From: Desulfosudis oleivorans | Lineage (GTDB): Bacteria > Desulfobacterota > Desulfobacteria > Desulfobacterales > SURF-7 | NCBI GenBank assembly: GCA_020723325.1 | Contig: DYJD01000001.1 | Location: 186,001-250,000, forward strand | Reading direction: 5' to 3' | DNA length: 64,000 bases | In this document: positions 62,801 through 64,000 of the stretch, piece by piece | Layout: each line of letters begins with the position of its first letter | Numbering within the stretch: the stretch's first letter is position 1 | Notes under the pieces: model-generated | Told to the model about the DNA's origin: nothing | Seen by the model: only the letters and a program-made list of their open reading frames with translations | The model's database searches: none | Made by a program: the position numbers and the translations under genes

Positions 62801-64000
62801 TATATCGAGGCCCACGGCACCGGCACGGTGCTGGGTGATCCCATCGAGGCCCGCGCCGTCGGAAACGTTTTACGGGAAGGGCGGCTCGTGGATCGGCCGT
62901 GTTACCTGGGCTCGGTGAAAACCAATATTGGCCATTCCGAATCCGCCGGCGGCATTGCCAGCCTGATCAAGGTGGCGCTGGCCTTGAAGCACCGCCAATT
63001 GCCGGCCAGCCTGCATTTTCACAAACCCAATCCGTATATCCCCTTTGAAGAATTGGGCCTGAAGGTCCCCACCAGTCTGCTGCCCTGGCCGGCAGAGGAA
63101 CCGGCCACGGCCGGCGTCAGCTCCCTGGCCTTTGGCGGAACCAATGTTCACGTTGTTCTGTCCGCAGCGCCGCGGCCACCCGAATGCCGACCAGGCGTCG
63201 ACCGCCCCGGCCCTCCTTTTTTGCTTTTTCTCTCAGCCCATTGCAGCCTGGCCCTGGACGAGGTGGTGGCGGGGTATCTGCGCTTCATCACAGGCCTTGA
63301 GGATGGCGGGCGTCTGTATGATTTGTGCCATGCCGCGGCCCACCGGCGCAGCCATTTCCCACGCCATCGCCTGGCCCTGGTTTTTCAAGACCGGGAAGAA
63401 GTTTGCGCGCAATTGCGTGCCTTTCTGAACCGGTGCGCCAGACCGGGGCTTGTGCTTGACAGGGAGCTGAGGGGCTCCCACGGCTATGCCGACGCCGGCC
63501 AGGATGCGATTACCGGAAGCCCGACAGGAGACCGGGCCATGGCAGAGCGGCAACAGACTGCGGCCGAGGAATATGTGGCCGGGGGAAGCGCGGCCCGGCC
63601 CGATCTTTTTGTTCATCCTGGAGCCTGGATCGACTTGCCGTCCTATCCTCTCCAGCGCGGCTCTTATTGGGTTACAAGGGCCGGCCGGCCGCTGACCTGG
63701 GCCCAGATTCAAGCCGGCTTCAGCAACGGATCGGGCCAGGCCGGCGCCGTATCTGATTCCGGAACGTGCTCCGCCACCCCGGAAGATCTGGAAAGATCCG
63801 GCCGGGATGAATCGGCTCCATTGTCGCCGGCCGCCGGAAACCATCAGCCGGCCGATGCGCAACACCGGCGCATGGCCGTGGAGGCTTTGGTCCGCCAAAA
63901 AATCGAGGTCCTGCTGGGCCACCCGGCCGGGGGGATCGATCTGCATCTTCAATTCCATCAATTGGGCCTTGATTCATTGGCCGCCATGGAACTGCGCAAT
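59864..64000 (+). CDS. FAAL-ACP-KS-ACP polyketide synthase, AT-less, 3' end outside window
   Basis: 1379 codons open from the ATG at 59864 to the edge. Residues 1-585 are a fatty acyl-AMP ligase: IQYSSGATGNPKGV, NYGLAEATLL, YITGRLKDLIII and PKTTSGKIRRKACRE. ACP 1 (~590-665) has its phosphopantetheine Ser622 in GLGSVEA. The ketosynthase (~680-1105) has Cys849 in DTICSSSL, His984 in EAHGTGT and His1024 in GHSESAGG, all intact. Residues ~1105-1257 have a KS-AT linker (LLFLSA, HRRSHFPRHRLALVF), then directly LPSYPLQRGSYW at 1258, normally found after the AT; no AT is present. ACP 2 ends the window (LGLDSLAAMEL, Ser1371). The protein loads a fatty acid as acyl-AMP and extends it, with an AT supplied in trans or a non-elongating module. 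Product unknown. Confidence 0.9.
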   Translation, partial: MNAFNCIAEALSCRGNDLGTKPAFVFLRDGEDDAVSISFAKLEIRAKSIAAFLQASIGKGERALLLYPPGIEYIETFFACLYAGVVAVPAFPPGPMQPNRGMKRLAAICADVLPGAVLTTAALSRLVEAGIKNLSAGNIPCLATDLIGDDQAGHFKETPIESDELAFIQYSSGATGNPKGVMISNDNIVAFEAMLQQAMGLGPDSVCVSWLPFFHDACMIGYILQTPFTGSTSIMMAPEHFLQKPVRWLKAFGKYRATVGGGPNFGYELCARKIKEPEKAGLRLESWKTAWNGAEPVYGETMRRFARAFQSCGFREEAFQTNYGLAEATLLISGGVGTARYGELHLEKTALQRNLAVPAATGGQEYTGSGQVYPDQKVVIVDPLTGGRCRPDEIGEIWCAGPNVALGYWNRPQETAETFKARLADTGAGPFLRTGDLGFLHEEQLYITGRLKDLIIIHGSNHYPQDIERTVERSHPALRPGCGAVFPVSAGGGERIVIVQECRPELLEKTDHQEIFKAIRKAVADEHQLPVFAVMLLGPQTIPKTTSGKIRRKACREAFLNHTLKTVAAWRRPEKPPESASETRISLAEIQTRLVQLMARETGLTTADIDPQATFNELGLGSVEAVTLSGEIEEWLGRSLAPTLFYDYPTVAALSGFLGRENPPAAPAVAGGEKIMGAKHVAIVGMACRFPGADSLEEFWALLKAGKDAVTEVPSDRWDIQAYFDPDLQARGKINSKWGGFLRRIDQFDPALFNISPREAAAMDPQQRLLLEVAFEAMVDAGQPLAGVKGGKTGVFVGSSQMEYSWYQFSDPRQVNSYSAVGTALGIAANRISYVFDLKGPSLAVDTICSSSLLAVHLACESLRRGECRTALAGGANLILTPNSSLGLSKLGLLSQSGRCRSFDAAADGIVRGEGVGVVFLKMLAAALADNDRIYAVIRGGAVNQDGRSNGITAPNGPAQEELLREALRRSGIRPADIHYIEAHGTGTVLGDPIEARAVGNVLREGRLVDRPCYLGSVKTNIGHSESAGGIASLIKVALALKHRQLPASLHFHKPNPYIPFEELGLKVPTSLLPWPAEEPATAGVSSLAFGGTNVHVVLSAAPRPPECRPGVDRPGPPFLLFLSAHCSLALDEVVAGYLRFITGLEDGGRLYDLCHAAAHRRSHFPRHRLALVFQDREEVCAQLRAFLNRCARPGLVLDRELRGSHGYADAGQDAITGSPTGDRAMAERQQTAAEEYVAGGSAARPDLFVHPGAWIDLPSYPLQRGSYWVTRAGRPLTWAQIQAGFSNGSGQAGAVSDSGTCSATPEDLERSGRDESAPLSPAAGNHQPADAQHRRMAVEALVRQKIEVLLGHPAGGIDLHLQFHQLGLDSLAAMELRN

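Overview
The window reads as a chromosomal segment of an anaerobic or microaerophilic Desulfobacterota (former Deltaproteobacteria). This is an inference from gene families, not from a marker gene. The families are: C_GCAxxG_C_C redox protein, DUF3786, proteins resembling the Desulfovibrio DVU0772 and DVU0298 families, a rubredoxin / flavodiiron / ferredoxin oxygen-scavenging set, a multihaem cytochrome fused to a bd-type oxidase subunit, many hybrid kinases, and a truncated CFI-box C-terminus. No rRNA, tRNA, CRISPR array or intact insertion sequence was seen.

Layout. 1-6.7 kb is AT-richer accessory DNA: hypotheticals, a LysR regulator divergent from a methyltransferase / redox-protein pair, and two convergent PIN toxin-antitoxin loci. 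6.9-14.8 kb is signalling: a Cys-rich response regulator, a nest of inverted repeats, a REC-PAS-GGDEF-EAL protein, and a six-TM hybrid kinase overlapping a PhcB-like methyltransferase. 15-17 kb holds a tiny basic protein, a parvulin lipoprotein and DUF3786. 17.2-23.5 kb is a five-gene overlapping operon on the minus strand: an AhpF/thioredoxin-reductase-like flavoprotein, a TolC-type protein, a MacA-type adaptor, and an ABC ATPase and permease. 23.9-28 kb is an envelope-stress block: REC protein, OmpR-type regulator, HAMP kinase and DegP/HtrA. 28-33 kb has a secreted metallopeptidase, a YitT protein and a KDSR-like reductase. 33-35.3 kb has a third toxin-antitoxin locus and a sigma-54 activator.

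36.1-37.8 kb is rubredoxin, flavodiiron protein and ferredoxin. 38-42.5 kb is a HEAT protein with a bd-like membrane subunit and a CydA-octahaem cytochrome c fusion. 42.5-44 kb has three PilZ-type proteins. 44-49 kb has a CoA-transferase/GNAT fusion, a crotonase-fold protein and minCDE. 49.2 kb has a PHA-synthase-like gene behind a textbook sigma-54 promoter. 50.4-55.7 kb is a minus-strand operon of DUF4388, a NodB-deacetylase/caspase/TPR protein, a hybrid kinase and a phosphoesterase. 55.9-59.6 kb is Trk potassium uptake with an old-yellow-enzyme homologue. From 59.86 kb to the right edge runs an open FAAL-ACP-KS-ACP polyketide synthase that lacks an AT domain.

Themes. c-di-GMP signalling recurs (a GGDEF-EAL protein and three PilZ proteins), as do phosphorelays. 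The methyltransferase/kinase pair has the gene logic of the Ralstonia Phc quorum system, and the convergent c-di-GMP enzyme next to it is a plausible output. Three unrelated families of dispersed inverted repeats occupy the gaps, and some have been captured into genes.
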